A DNA stretch of 64,000 nt, taken from the NCBI GenBank assembly GCA_019055375.1, contig JAHQIW010006143.1, positions 1 to 64,000 of the forward strand, written 5' to 3'. The notes below the pieces were generated by a model that saw only the letters and a list, made by a program, of their open reading frames with translations, was not told the DNA's origin and did not search any database. This DNA comes from Parelaphostrongylus tenuis (Eukaryota > Nematoda > Chromadorea > Rhabditida > Metastrongylidae). The position numbers and the translations under genes are program-made. The stretch's first letter is position 1. Every line of letters begins with the position of its first letter. This document shows positions 37,479 to 48,640 of the stretch, piece after piece.

Positions 37479-38811
37479 TCTATTTAGCCGTTCCGAGGTG
37501 TTATTGATATTATTTATCGATTATTAGCGAAGCACTCAACAATGTAATCAGTAATGCAGCTTGAATACACAATATTCAAGGTGGCTAACGTTTCGGCGGG
37601 TCGCCTTCTTCAGAGCCTGGAAAGATCACATTGATCCACAATTCACTTTGCCAAAACCTCCATAATCCTAGCAGAAAACGTTAGAAATGAATTTTGGATT
37701 GCATAGTAAGAAGTTCACTTCAAAACATTCACCGTTTTGATGTTTGGGTCTATCAATTATTCATTGAAGACCAGCCGCTTAAGGTCAGTGCATCAGTGGG
37801 CTGTCCCTAACTCAGGCCGGAAAGCTCAACCTGAGGTATGGTTCGTGGTCACGCGTGATTAAAAGCACTGCTCTTTTTGGTTCATTGTCGGGCCTTTGCT
37901 ATGTATCCAAATAGCTTCTAAGGTTTTACGCGCAGATGTTCTTGATTCCTGTGCGAGGATCGCGACTCTGACGCCGAACATTACTCCTGCATGTTTTTGG
38001 TCCGTATGCGTGCCTAGAGGGGTTTTTAGATCAGAGTTGCGCAACCCAACTAGGTGCTCTTTTACACGGAGGATTAGTGGCCTACCCGTTTCGGCAATGT
38101 ACTCATCGCCGCATGCGGCGCAAGAGATTAGGTAAATATACCCGGTCTCATACAGTTGCCGTCTCTGCTTCTCGGACAAAACTTGCAGTCACTGGATTAG
38201 CATAGGCGGTCATACAGTCGGTTGCGGACTAATTGACGCTTTAGTGTTTTGGAGGTATTTCAACTATTACTACCGAGTCATCTAAACCTGCTCTTTTTAG
38301 GCAGCGTTTAATAGCTGTATTTATTTTGTTAGAAATAAAAGGCAGGAGGAAAGGAACCTTATTTCCGCCAGACTTGTCGTTTGGGAGCATAGAATTTTCT
38401 ATAGACGTAAGCTGAGAAGCTCCTACCGTATTGTAGCCATTAGAGATGACTATTGTTCGCACCAAACCTAAAGATTCTAACTTGTTTCTTTTCCTGTGCA
38501 CACATTTGTCGCTGTTCGGAACATGTTCTTCAGAAGCGCGCGTTTTATGTGTGAAGGAGCTGATAGGTAGTGAATTAAGATGTTTTTCTTGCTTGGTTTT
38601 CGGTCCATTTTGTCTTGCGGGAGTTTTGGACAGGTTGACCTGAACATTTGAAAATGGGAGCCAATTTATTTTTCGGTTTTTTTACGGGTGAACTTTATGC
38701 ACTCTGAGTGACTTTTCAGTAACTCAAAGCATCTGTCCATCTCCTCCTGGGTTGAGCAGACGACAAAGCAGTCATCTATACACCTACAGTAGAGTAACGG
38801 CCGGAGATCGA
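37479..38811 (-). mobile_element. Penelope-like element, minus arm of a palindrome
   Basis: Read on the minus strand, it starts with the reverse-transcriptase motif CIDDCFVVCSTQEEMDRCF (about 38800-38740, the YVDD-type catalytic box with I for V). Then come decayed linker sequence, the open GIY-YIG endonuclease frame 38179-37859 (YIYLISCAACGDEYIAETGR ... HTDQKHAG ... ARKTLEAIWIHSKGPTMN) and the 3' terminal repeat with the hammerhead motif. Penelope elements join a reverse transcriptase to a GIY-YIG nuclease, and this order is preserved. Several stops interrupt the linker. The 37479-38601 part is mirrored by 38810-39955. Confidence 0.85.
37583..37617 (-). ncRNA. Minimal hammerhead ribozyme motif (Penelope type)
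   Basis: All parts are present on the minus strand: stem I GGCT, core CTGAAGA (CUGANGA), stem II GGCG, loop ACC, CGCC, box GAAA, then CGTT and stem I partner AGCC. A(CGT) after the box is self-complementary, as in dimer-type hammerheads with a very short stem III. The predicted cleavage triplet is GUU, directly before AGCC. Hammerheads of this minimal kind are known from Penelope-like retroelements. Activity is not shown by sequence alone. Confidence 0.75.
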
Positions 38812-39955
38812 AAAAAAAACCAAGCAATAAAAACATCTTAGTTCACTACCTATCAGCTCCTTCACACATAAAACGCGCGCTTCTGAAGAACATGTTCCGA
38901 ACAGCGACAAATGTGTGCACAGAAAAAGAACACAAGGTAGAATCTTTAAGCTTGCTCGAAAACTAGCCATCTCTAATGGCTACGATACGGTAGGAGCTTC
39001 TCAGGTTAGATTCAGAGGGATTTCTATGCTCCCAAACGACAAGTCTGGCGAAAATAAGGTTCCTTTCCTCCTGCCTTTTATTTCTAACAAAATAAATACA
39101 GCTATTAAACGCTGCCTAAAAAGAGCAGGCTTAGATGATTCGGTAGCAATAGTTGAAATACCTCCAAAAACACTAAAGCGTCAATTAGTCCGCAATCGAC
39201 TGTATGACCGCCTCTGCGAAACCAGTGACTGCAATTTTGTCCGAGCGGCAGAGACGGCGACTCTATTAAACCGGGTATAAATTACCTAATCTCTTGCGAG
39301 GCATGCGGCGATGAATGCACTGGCGAAAAGGGTAGGCCACTAACTCTCCGTGTAAAAGAGCACCTAGTTGGGTTGCGCAACTCTGATCTAGAAACCCCAC
39401 TAGGCACGCATACGGACCAAGAACATGCAGGAGTAATGTTCGGCGTCAGAGTCGCGATCCTCGCACAGGAATCAAGAACATCTGCGCGTAAAACCTTAGA
39501 AGCTATTTGGATACATAGCAAAGGCCCGACAATGAACCAAAAAGAGCAGTGCCTCTAATCACGCGTGACCACGAACCATACCTTAGGCTGATCTTTCCGA
39601 CCTAAGTTAGACACAGCCCACTGATGCACTGACCTTAAGCGGCTGGTCTTCAGTGAATAATTGATAGACCAGAGCATCAAAACGGTGAGTGTTTCAAGAA
39701 GAAGTTTTTACTATGCGATTAAAAATTCATTTCTTACGTTTTCTGCTAGGGTTGTGGAGGTTTTTGGCTTAGTGGATTGTGGATCAATGTGATCTTTCCA
39801 GGCTCTGAAGAAGGCCACCCGTCGAAACGTTAACAACCTCGAATATTGTATATTCAAGCTGCATTACTGATTGTAATGTTGATTGCTTGGCTAATATTTA
39901 ATAAACATTATCAATGATACCTCGCAACGGCTGAACAGAAGAAAATATTCATTAA
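38810..39955 (+). mobile_element. Penelope-like element, plus arm of a palindrome
   Basis: Frame 38915-39280 encodes the linker region (ISMLPNDKSGENKVPFLLPF, INTAIKRCLKRAGLDDSV, KRQLVRNRLYDRLCET). A frameshift near 39265 leads into the GIY-YIG domain (INYLISCEACGDE ... LVGLRNSDLETPLGTH ... ARKTLEAIWIHSKGP), ending near 39558. In this copy the Tyr of the second motif is replaced (CTGEKGR). The 3' terminal repeat with a decayed hammerhead follows. No reverse transcriptase core is present in this arm. Confidence 0.85.
39801..39835 (+). ncRNA. Decayed hammerhead ribozyme motif
   Basis: GGCT, CTGAAGA, GAAA and CGTT are kept. Stem II (GGCC with CGTC) has lost pairing, and the stem I partner is AACA instead of AGCC. 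Activity is not expected. Confidence 0.65.
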
Positions 39956-40367
39956 ATCCGAAAAATAGTAGCAGGAAAATTTTTGAGTAAACTTGGAGTG
40001 GATTCACGCAGCAATTTTTCTGTTGCAGATGATTTTGGAAGTGGGAGATTGGGGATTGTTTGAGCAAGGCAAATGGATTACCGAACTGAGGGAGAATGCG
40101 GAAAAGAACAAGTGTCACATATTGTCTTTTTCACTCTTCCTCTTTATCCCAATTATTGTAATTCGCAAATTATTGAGTAATTTTTTTAAAAGCGCTCTGT
40201 GTTTGCTCTTCGGCTTCTTTTAACTTATAAATAGTCGAAGATCGACAAATTCGGTTTATCTTTCATTATGACTCATTTTCTTCAGTAAACGAGATTTCAG
40301 AACAATTGTTGAACAGTTGACAGCTGATTACTCTATATCTCTCAACTACTGCGCTACATATACACCG

Positions 40368-41439
40368 GTAATGTTTCAGAGCTACAAGACAAGTTCTCTA
40401 CTTTTACTGGGGATGGGAAAAAATGTGATTTATGAGTTCCCCACACTGTTTTTCATGCTAGCACAGAATAGATTTTCATCTCCTAACAGAGCAAATTTCA
40501 AAACTTAACATATTGTGAGCATGGGACACTATGACAGACGCAGATGCTATTATGGAAAATAGAAGATGTGCTGGGGTCTGCACAGTTTGTGAAGACGGAC
40601 CGTTCAAATATCCCATTATACAAGTAAGGTGATGCAATGAATTCAGCTCGTTATCAAGCCTTAAGCGCAGGCTTGCAATTATTTACTCTGATACTTGGAC
40701 GGCCGGTGTGCACGATTTGTGCATACCACAGCACAAGTTCCACTCGTTTCTTCGCGTGGTTGATTTTAGTTACAAGCACTTTTACCAGTTATTTAGCCCA
40801 AGAGAGCGTATATAATCTATAGAAGTCCACTCTAATGATCTTTTGTACATATTGTTGTTCCTTTCATTAAGTTTCAGGCTCATCTTTGCTCCACTATCAA
40901 GGCAAATAGTTCTGGATCTCGAAGGTGGAACAGTTTTCAAGGATCTGAGTTCCAAAAACTGGCTAGCCGTTGAGAGAGACGAATGAAGGTTAGAAGATTT
41001 GGTTTGGGCGCTTAGAGAGCTGCTTTCAAATTCTTGATGTGGTCAAAGTCAAACCACGTCTCTGCTCCATAACTGAGTGCTGCTACTCTTGACTCTTGAG
41101 TCTTGAGGTAAGCAGTAGTTTAGGACCTGTTGTTTGGCCAGTGGATTCTTCACGAGGCTCCAATGTGGCCAAAGCTGAATCCTGTGATCGGACCCAATGC
41201 AAAATAGTGAGACCACAGTTCTTACAAGTACACGCCATCTCCTCCTTGTAAGGATATGATTGATCCTAATAGGTATCCGTAGTGTCTCCGTATCGTAGAT
41301 GATTTCTATTTTTACGGTGACTTTCTTTTTTCAGAAAATTTAGATGAGAAAAACGATATGCGGACAGGAGTTCTGGAAGACGGTTTCTGTTATCAATTCT
41401 TTCCCGTAATCCAAGGTTTTGCAGGCAGCAGAGTTTCAC
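40368..41439. other. Intron-like sequence of the HACL1-type pseudogene
   Basis: No exon of the enzyme and no other gene was recognised here. Confidence 0.4.
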
Positions 41440-41640
41440 TTCCCAGCTATCTCCGGCAAGCAACCACAACACATTATGGAACGCCCCAGCCAAGCTATCC
41501 TCGAGATTGCAAGGACACTCACTTAACCAGTATTTTACGACGTTCGAGAAGAAGACAGAAAAATAAATTGTATGCTAGAAGTACTGGGACTCGCACAGTG
41601 AGAAAAAGAAACATTATGGAGACGGATCAATGAAATAAAG
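41440..41640 (+). mobile_element. SINE-like repeat, family B
   Basis: It shows 'ctatcctcgagattgcaagg', 'acgttcgagaagaagacag', 'aaattgtatgctagaagtac', 'tgggactcgcacagtgag' and 'gacggatcaatgaaat'. It gives one of the best views of the family 3' half. The 91-codon frame through it is incidental. Confidence 0.7.
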
Positions 41641-42215
41641 AGAATAAATCCAAATTTATACTCCTGTTTTCGCTCTCGTTATCTTTTTTGGTTTCTCTTA
41701 ATCTGGAATTTGAGTCTTCAACGTCATTTATAACACGCTCATCACTACGAATAACTTCCTCCAATTGATAGGGAAACATCTCTGTTTCGCAATCATCGCC
41801 TAGATTAGTGAGTGAGAGGCAATTAACGATAGTTCTCCTCTTACGATCGCTGGTTAAAGGCGGAAGAATGCCATGCGATGGAACATTGTAGGATATATTG
41901 CAATATGAAATTTCGCTCATGTGAGTGCTTCAAAAGCTTACAGTAGTCAGTGGATGCGAATGTGTTATTTGAGACAACACATATTACACGCATAGTTATT
42001 GGCACGATTCCATGAGCAGAGAAACCTTACCCTGTATTTCATGCAGATGGAAAATTAGTACTAGTTAATCTATATGGTCTCGATTGCAGATCTAGCTTCA
42101 TAAGGTTAGATGCCAATTTGTGCTTATGATAATTTCTTCGTTGACAACTTATTATTAAGGGCATCTGTAGAACCACTTCTATCGACCGCATGTTATAGAT
42201 ACTCTCATAAAGATA

Positions 42216-42399
42216 TAACATGCTTTGAGCTGTCAGATCTAGGTGATTTGGGGTGTTTATCATTAAGCGTCAATTCCTTTATATAGGATCATTTAACCTC
42301 AGGGGATCGACTGAACCGAGGGAAGGTGCTATTAATGAGTCCCAATGGGACGAATCAGATACCTGTACAACACTAGATCTGATAGCTCAGAACATGTTA
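42216..42399. mobile_element. MITE with inverted ends, copy 2
   Basis: The left end 'taacatgctttgagctgtca' and 'gatctaggtg' is mirrored by the right end 'cactagatct' and 'gctcagaacatgtta'. Internal sequence ('gggactcatt', 'cagtcgatcccctgaggtta' on the complement) aligns with the MITE at 5037-5362. It lies 70 bases upstream of an exon of the HACL1-type pseudogene. Confidence 0.7.
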
Positions 42400-43833
42400 T
42401 ACACTTTCTTACCTCAAAAGTGGTTTCACTGATTGAGTAGTCTGAAATAAACTAACGCATGTTTCTTTAGATTCGTGAATTTTCTGGCTGAAAACGGTGT
42501 GCTAGTCATGAATGAAGATTCGAATACGGTGGATATTGGAAGGACCATGATACCATCGGTGTTGCAAAGACGTCGTCTCGATGCCGAAACGTTATCAAAG
42601 GTTTCAGCTAAGGAAGAAAATTAAGATGAGAATATGTCACAGCCGCTTTACCACATTAACTAAATATTAAGCCTCGGAGCGTTCATAGATTAGCAAACAG
42701 TAGAGAACACCTCGTGCTCAACGAGCCTCTTATTCTTTTGTCGTCCACAAGTTTAGGTCGGACTTGCCTGGATAGAACAAGAACACTTACTTGACGCATC
42801 GTTGAATCACCACAAGTCATTCTTTAGGTTTCTTTGTGATGCCTATAATCGTGCATCACTTATGGTGCATCTCTTAGGTATTGGTCATCGTTGAATGGTT
42901 TGTCTTTATGCATTATGGGCCAGCTGAAATCCTAAATGATTAATAGGGATTAGTGGAAACCCTCATTGGCCCTCGTCGCAGGTCAAAACACGCTCAGTGT
43001 ATGGCTCTCTCATGAGACATCATGCTGAGCATCAAACTCATAATTACGAGGACCTGCACCTGTGGAGAGGGTCAACAATGTCTTTGAGGAGGAAGTCTAG
43101 CCTGTTTGCTGGGCTTTCCTGAGTAATAACGGAATCATTCAAGACGCCCTCGAATCGTATTCATGAAGGCTGACTTTTTTGGAAACGCCGGTGTGAGAGA
43201 TACTCATATGGATGATCGTTTCAGTGTTAGAGAATCAGATATTTCAACTAGTGAAATCATTGACATCCTTCTGATTTAGTATAATTTTCCTTTCGAATTG
43301 CGGCACATTTCAACCTCCTGTCTGCATCTGAATATCTACCACGAGAATCACAGCGAGCTAGGAAAGCGTAAGAAACTTGGAGGGGATCTTACTAAAAAAT
43401 ATTCATACAGAGAAAATTGAACGACTAAAGTCAAGTTTTATATGCCAAGCTGTTTTAGATTCCATTGCCATAAAGATATCTTTTAAGTTGTTCAAAATCG
43501 GTGATTCGTTCAAGGAACCATGGGAGTGGGGCAAAGGTGCGCCTTAGCTGCTGCCCAGTATTGTCGTGATCATTCGCCAGCCACGAAAGTACTTGTCATT
43601 CAAGGTGATAGCGCCTTTGGATGCTTTGCAATGGAAATCGAGACGTTTACACGGTATCAGAAAGTTGCAGTGTATTTTTACTATTTGAACATGGCAGAGC
43701 GAAGATTTCATTGCAATCCTTCATTGTTCAGATATAAACTGCCTATTGTCATCGTTGCATTAAACAATAGCGGAATCTACCGTGGAATGCTCTCAGAAGA
43801 CATGAAAGCAATCAATGTAGACCCGACAGTGTA

Positions 43834-45040
43834 GTTTGTTTCAACTAGTTAATCAACACTAACTTGTGCCTAGTTACCCTTATCAAGTCAATGAAGACTG
43901 AAAATCCATGTTGCTTATCTGTGCAAGATTATTTTGAGCTCCAGTAGTCGAATTAGAGCTGATCATAACTATTCGCAATACGATAGCGTTCAATGGTGGA
44001 GAATTGTCTTCCGGTCAATACTTTAAAGCGACCGGTCGCCGAAATTGTCGAAATTCTATCATACGTAGCTATAACACCAACTGCTACTATCTAGAGACGT
44101 CTGCGAAACGAAAGAGCTGATGACAATAGGGCGATATTCTCAAAAAAGTCCATTTTTTTAGTTAACTACAGTGTTTGAAATAAAAAAGTCTTATAGTGTT
44201 ATTTGAAAGAGTAGGGGTAACGCTTTGAAGCAGAGGGAAGGAGCGAAATTATAAAACGATTGATGGGATATTAGTTTAGTGAACACTTGAGTCCGTATCT
44301 AGATGCTGTTGCAATGTAAGTGCTTGTGTAGTTCAGGTATCACACGGGTATGTCTAGTGGGCTTAGAACGGATGCTGGTGCTAGGCAAAATGGGTGCAAG
44401 ATAAGAGCGTGTGTCCATAAGGGGGAAGCTTGAGTGCAAGTCCGATGGACAAGTGAAGTCGGCTAAGTCCTTTCAAAGAATGTTCATTGAACAGTGGCAA
44501 TGTGTACAAATTTCACATATTAGACGCGGCGGACGTAAATTCCGTCGCTTTCGCTTGCATAGATGTGCTGTGAAATATGTGTGATGCACCTCGGTCAAAG
44601 TGTTCGCAATAAATACTTCTTTCCTTTCTTCTGCCAATCTCGCTCTATGTTCCTTTGTGGTCTTTTTCTTGGTAGTCAACAAGTTTTCCAAATGCCAATT
44701 TACTCTTTTTTGTGGGAAATTTCAATCGTTATTGGGCCTTATAGCAGCTAACATTTAGTAAATTTTTGTAAGTAATGTAATGTTTGTTATATAAGCATAT
44801 ATAAGGGCGCATGCGGGGAGGTGGTTAGAGGTGTTTGCAGTCTGTCGAAGAGAACACACAACGTCAAACACTAAAGAGTTGATGATGTATCAATAGAACT
44901 GAACTACTTAATATTATGGTTTTACAAAATTTTTAAGTATATTAAACAATAATGAGATTTGCAGTCACTGGGCTACTTCTCACTTTCTTCACCAGGAATA
45001 ATTCATGAATTTGATTGGTTTCAAAGTTTTTTCCTTCCAG
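43834..45040. other. Intron of the HACL1-type pseudogene with a SINE head piece
   Basis: At 44806-44850 'gcgcatgcggggaggtggtt' resembles the tRNA-like head of SINE family A. No other feature was recognised. Confidence 0.4.
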
Positions 45041-45263
45041 ATATCCTGTCCTGTAATTGTCCTCCGAATGTCGTTATGATGAGCTCTGTAAAGCTCTAAG
45101 TGGAGGAGGTTACTTCATGAGAAGTGTTTGGGAAGTCAAGCGGGCACTATCAGAAGTACTGTTACAACATACTTTCATTGCTTTGATAATTGTTTTTTCC
45201 TTTTTCACAATAAGAAGTAAGATACGCTCACAGAAATTTGTTGAAGCATTGAATTCTTTATAG

Positions 45264-45767
45264 CTTTTTTATCTTCATTATCTTCTTTCTAAACTTATCA
45301 GCCCCTGTTCACACAACATTTCAACGACTTTGTATGGAAGGTGAAAAAAACTTGAAGTTTCCCTCATTTTTTCTTTTTCTTTTGTAATTACTCCAAGTTT
45401 GTGTGAAAAATTCCACTTCTCTCTTTGATACGTATTTTTTTTCTAATTCGCCAAATTTCCTCATTTTCATTCCTATTCTCTCTATCAGTCCACACTTCTA
45501 GTGATATGCTGGAAGATTGCTCTCAGATTAGTGACCGACAGGTTCACATGTACTTCATTTAGGAAGTTTATGCACTGAGTTAAACAGATCGGCTGAGTTT
45601 GATCTATGTGATTATTGCCACCCGATTCGGAGAGGAAAGCTCAACCTCGTCAATGGCTGACACGCTCAAAAGTCTGAGGCATAGTAATCCTGCGCAAGCA
45701 TCACCGCCGTTCTGGCATATGAGAACGATCAGCAATTTGATACCCATGAACAGTTGCTAAAGTATAA
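45264..45767. other. No gene recognised
   Basis: T-rich sequence downstream of the pseudogene end. Nothing identified. Confidence 0.4.
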
Positions 45768-46066
45768 AAAAGGATAAAGCTCTCGGCGTTGATCGATCCC
45801 TGAGGGATGCGCCATGCATTCGACTTCAATTTTTAACTTCGTTTGAGGTGATTAAATGCATATCTGGCCTTTACAATGACTCGCGGAGGCCTCCCGCTGA
45901 ACCGAGTCAGTGTTGCTTATCCTCCCAGACAAGACTGAGACCTGTCTGGTACCATTTGCCGACCTTGGAGGGATGGGTGGCTTGGTGAGCCATGAGCGCG
46001 AGATCAAACCACTGACCTCGTGTGCAACGCAGGGCACCTCTAACCACTGCGCCACATGCGCTCGTT
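45768..46066 (-). mobile_element. tRNA-derived SINE, family A (complete)
   Basis: On the minus strand it begins GCGCATGTGGCGCAGTGG (A-box at about 46054-46044), with the B-box GGTTTGATCTC at about 46010-46000. The body includes 'ggtctcagtcttgtctggga', 'cattgtaaaggccagatatg', 'gaatgcatggcgcatccctc' and the tail 'agctttatcctttttta'. About 300 bases in all, which suits a full-length SINE. Confidence 0.85.
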
Positions 46067-46868
46067 AAAGTAATATTCCACAAAAATTGAGACCTGTTGC
46101 TAACAAGCGCAGTTTTTTGGATCATTTTCGATGCATCTCGTTTGGTACTGTAGCTGTTAGAGATTCCTTTCCATAGCAGCTTTTGCGTTCTTCGCTTTTT
46201 AAAGCTTCTTTATTTCCATAGCAACTTTTGCGTTCATCGCTTTTCAAATCTTCTTTATCTCCTTCTCTCGCCGATGCGAACATCTTACTGATCGTCTGAG
46301 CAATCAGATCCCTGATTCATTTCTTTCCACAAACTTTAAATTCATTTTAATTGAGTGGATCAGTTTTTATCTGCAACAAATGATGTCGTTTCCCTAGATT
46401 CTATAAGTCATTCACTCACTCTTTAGATTTTTCATAGCTGATTTTTCAAAGTGAGGTTGCTTTCTCGATTGAGGTGAAACAGAAATCAATAAAACTTTTA
46501 TTTAGTTTGAATTTCTTTACTAGCAGTAGGGCACTCTGATAAATGTGATTGATTTCTTGATTGTGTTCTATGAAGAGGCGTGTTATTCCATTCTATGTTC
46601 GTGAATTCAAAACTTTACATCCGTACCAAGGCGTCCAATTCTTTATAAACCATCAATACAAACGCTATCTACGATAACAACAGCAAAGCACTGCTACAGT
46701 AGCCTTTGGAACATAGAAGAAACACATTCACTACCGCCAAACATTGTATGTGAGTTCTCAGAACCGACTATTAATTAGACTCAGGACTGATCGAATATTT
46801 CGTAGTTTTTTTCTGTACTCGATACGAGATTGCTGACAGACGATTTATTCAATACATTTTGACAGTTA
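46067..46868. other. No gene recognised
   Basis: It contains a short tandem duplication near 46165-46260 ('tttccatagcagcttttgcg' and 'tttccatagcaacttttgcg', about 55 bases apart). No gene was recognised. Confidence 0.5.
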
Positions 46869-47165
46869 AGAGCCCATGTGCCGCAGCTGAGAGGTGCTCT
46901 GGCCGCACACAAGGACGATGGTGCGATTTTGCTCTCATGGCTCACTAAGCCAACAACTCCTTCAGGGTCACTAATTGGTACGGAACTGGTCATAGACTTG
47001 TCTGAGAGAATAAGCAGCAATGACTCGATACAGCGCGAGGCCGCCGGTAGACATTGTAAAGGCCATATACATTCAGTAACTCACACGAAGTTAAAAATTG
47101 GGCGAATGCATGGAGCATCCCTTAGGGATAGATCAATGCCGAGTGCTTTATCCTTTATATGGACA
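46869..47165 (+). mobile_element. tRNA-derived SINE, family A (diverged)
   Basis: This has the plus-strand order of the family: 'gcccatgtgccgcagctgag' head, 'gtgcgattttgctctcatgg', 'cagaactggtcat'-like body, 'cattgtaaaggccatataca', 'gaatgcatggagcatccctt' and 'gtgctttatcctttatat'. The B-box is degenerate (GTGCGATTTT). It is inserted just beyond the 3' side of the Penelope remnant at 47330-48640. Confidence 0.75.
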
Positions 47166-47329
47166 GTTGCAGTGACTTGTGTATCGGTTATCATCCCTTC
47201 TTCAGAGCTTGGAAGAATAAAATTGAAGTGCAATCTGCTCAGTCAAATACGCCTGCTGAGATCCAAAAACGCCAATTTGAGATATGGTGTGAGATTTCGC
47301 CTGATGACGAAGCACTCACCTATGCAATT

Positions 47330-48640
47330 CATGCTTGGATTTTTGGCATAGTGTCAAATCACTTCAACGAAATCACGCGCTAAAGTTTCATTTCCTTTGT
47401 GCGGATGTTATTTCTGCTTCAAAGTCTTTACTGTTGTGTGTCTGTGCTCTGCATGCTCCTAGTGATGGATTTGACTTGACATCAGCTTTGCTGGATGTCT
47501 TTTATATGAACAGAGAGTGGCCTACTTTTTTCGCCAAATACTCGTTGCTGCATGCTTTATAGGAGCTTGATGAATTGTAACAGTGCTCATGCATTCGGCA
47601 TCTTTGTCGTTAGGGCATACTATGCATTCTTTTGTTGTGCATAATCAATCATACAAGCGATTGCTAATTATCTGATGCTCAAGATTCTTCGGTGGTATTT
47701 GATATTTGCTACCGAAGCATCTAAGGCTACCTTTTTTTTGGACGACGATCCAAAACAAATGTTATTTCGTTCGAAAAAGAGAGCAGGATAGATGGACTAT
47801 TTTGTTGAATATTAATTTGATCATATATCCTCTAAACTTATTCCGAAGAGCTAAGTTTTCATAATCAATGAAAATGGCTACTTGCTGAGCCAAGTTTAGA
47901 AATTATACCCTCTGCTCTCTTCCAGCACACAACTGGCGGCTGATCCGAGCAGGTTTTTCAGGTCTTTTGTATGTGAGGGGTGAAAGGAAAGTAATGTGTA
48001 GAATATACTTGCTATTTGATTTTCGGTGCCACTTAGTGATGTAGTCGCTTATGGATAGTTTAAATGGACGTTAAGAAACGGAAACCAGTTTTCTTCTGAT
48101 ATCTCACTGGTGAATTTATTGTCTGTTCTATTCGTCTATACTATACTCTGAACTGTTCGCTGAGTAACTCAAAAAATGATCCTCTCTTGAGTGGAGTAGA
48201 CAACAAAGCAGTCATCTACGTATCTCCAATAGAATAATGGCTGGAGATTGGTCACCAGGGCTTCTACTCTTGACATGACAACAATAGCATAAATTAGTAA
48301 TAGTCGCTGACTCATTGCCAACTTTCTTTTTTGTGAGAAATAATTCCCGGAATATGTATGGATTAAGCAATTCAAGCACTTTCTAGAAAAGTTGTAAGCT
48401 GTTGGATTGTCAAGCCGCACATGCTTGTCACATATTGGTGTTATAAGATGCTCCCGCATAGCTTCCAATACGGAGATATTCGACAATATAGAGTAAAGAG
48501 CGATATCGTTAAAGGACATCCTCACGTGCGCTTTATTAGGGCGCATTTTACGTAAGCTATCCAGGAACAACTGTGCTCGCAAGATGAGCTGAAATTTGTC
48601 ATAACAATTGTGAGATTACTACGACAAGAAACCATGCTAT
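47330..48640 (-). mobile_element. Penelope-like element remnant (RT to GIY-YIG)
   Basis: On the minus strand, frame 48582-48169 carries reverse-transcriptase motifs: VRLDNPTAYNFSRKCLNCLI and, near its end, YWRYVDDCFVVYSTQE, with the YVDD catalytic box intact. Beyond a stop there is NWFPFLNVHLN, then FHPSHTKDLKNLL. Much further on, at about 47640-47450, a decayed GIY-YIG lead reads YKACSNEYLAKKVGHSL. The frame is broken repeatedly. The part upstream of the RT motifs (N-terminus) is not recognised. Confidence 0.8.

Larger units (their letters stand above)
35270..45263 (+). pseudogene. 2-hydroxyacyl-CoA lyase (HACL1-type) pseudogene
   Basis: Exons recognised by similarity to HACL1 (a peroxisomal, thiamine-diphosphate-dependent enzyme of alpha-oxidation): 35270-35332 (MYCRPEAVYIYITGNL); about 36541-36656 (WPAPVSLP ... 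IEVIKEAHKPLAIVGK); 40029-40111 (KWITELRENAEKNK), joining in phase to 40301-40367 (EQLTADYSISLNYCATYTP); 42471-about 42595 (FLAENGVLVMNEDSNTVDIG then RRRLDA); 43515-43653 (GTMGVG ... VLVIQGDSAFG, cofactor-binding region); 43732-about 43833 (YKLPIVIVALNNSGIYRGML); and 45041-45263 (SSECRYDELCKALSGGGYF). Introns have GT/AG ends. Stops occur at the 43833/45041 junction and at 45054-45056, and 40367/42471 is out of phase. The N-terminus and several middle exons were not found. RTE and Penelope copies occupy introns. Confidence 0.75.

Noticed and set aside
42560..42590. Hammerhead-like string with a CGTCG/CGATG stem followed by GAAACG
   Set aside because: The CTGANGA core is absent, and the sequence is the RRRLDA-coding part of the HACL1-type exon.
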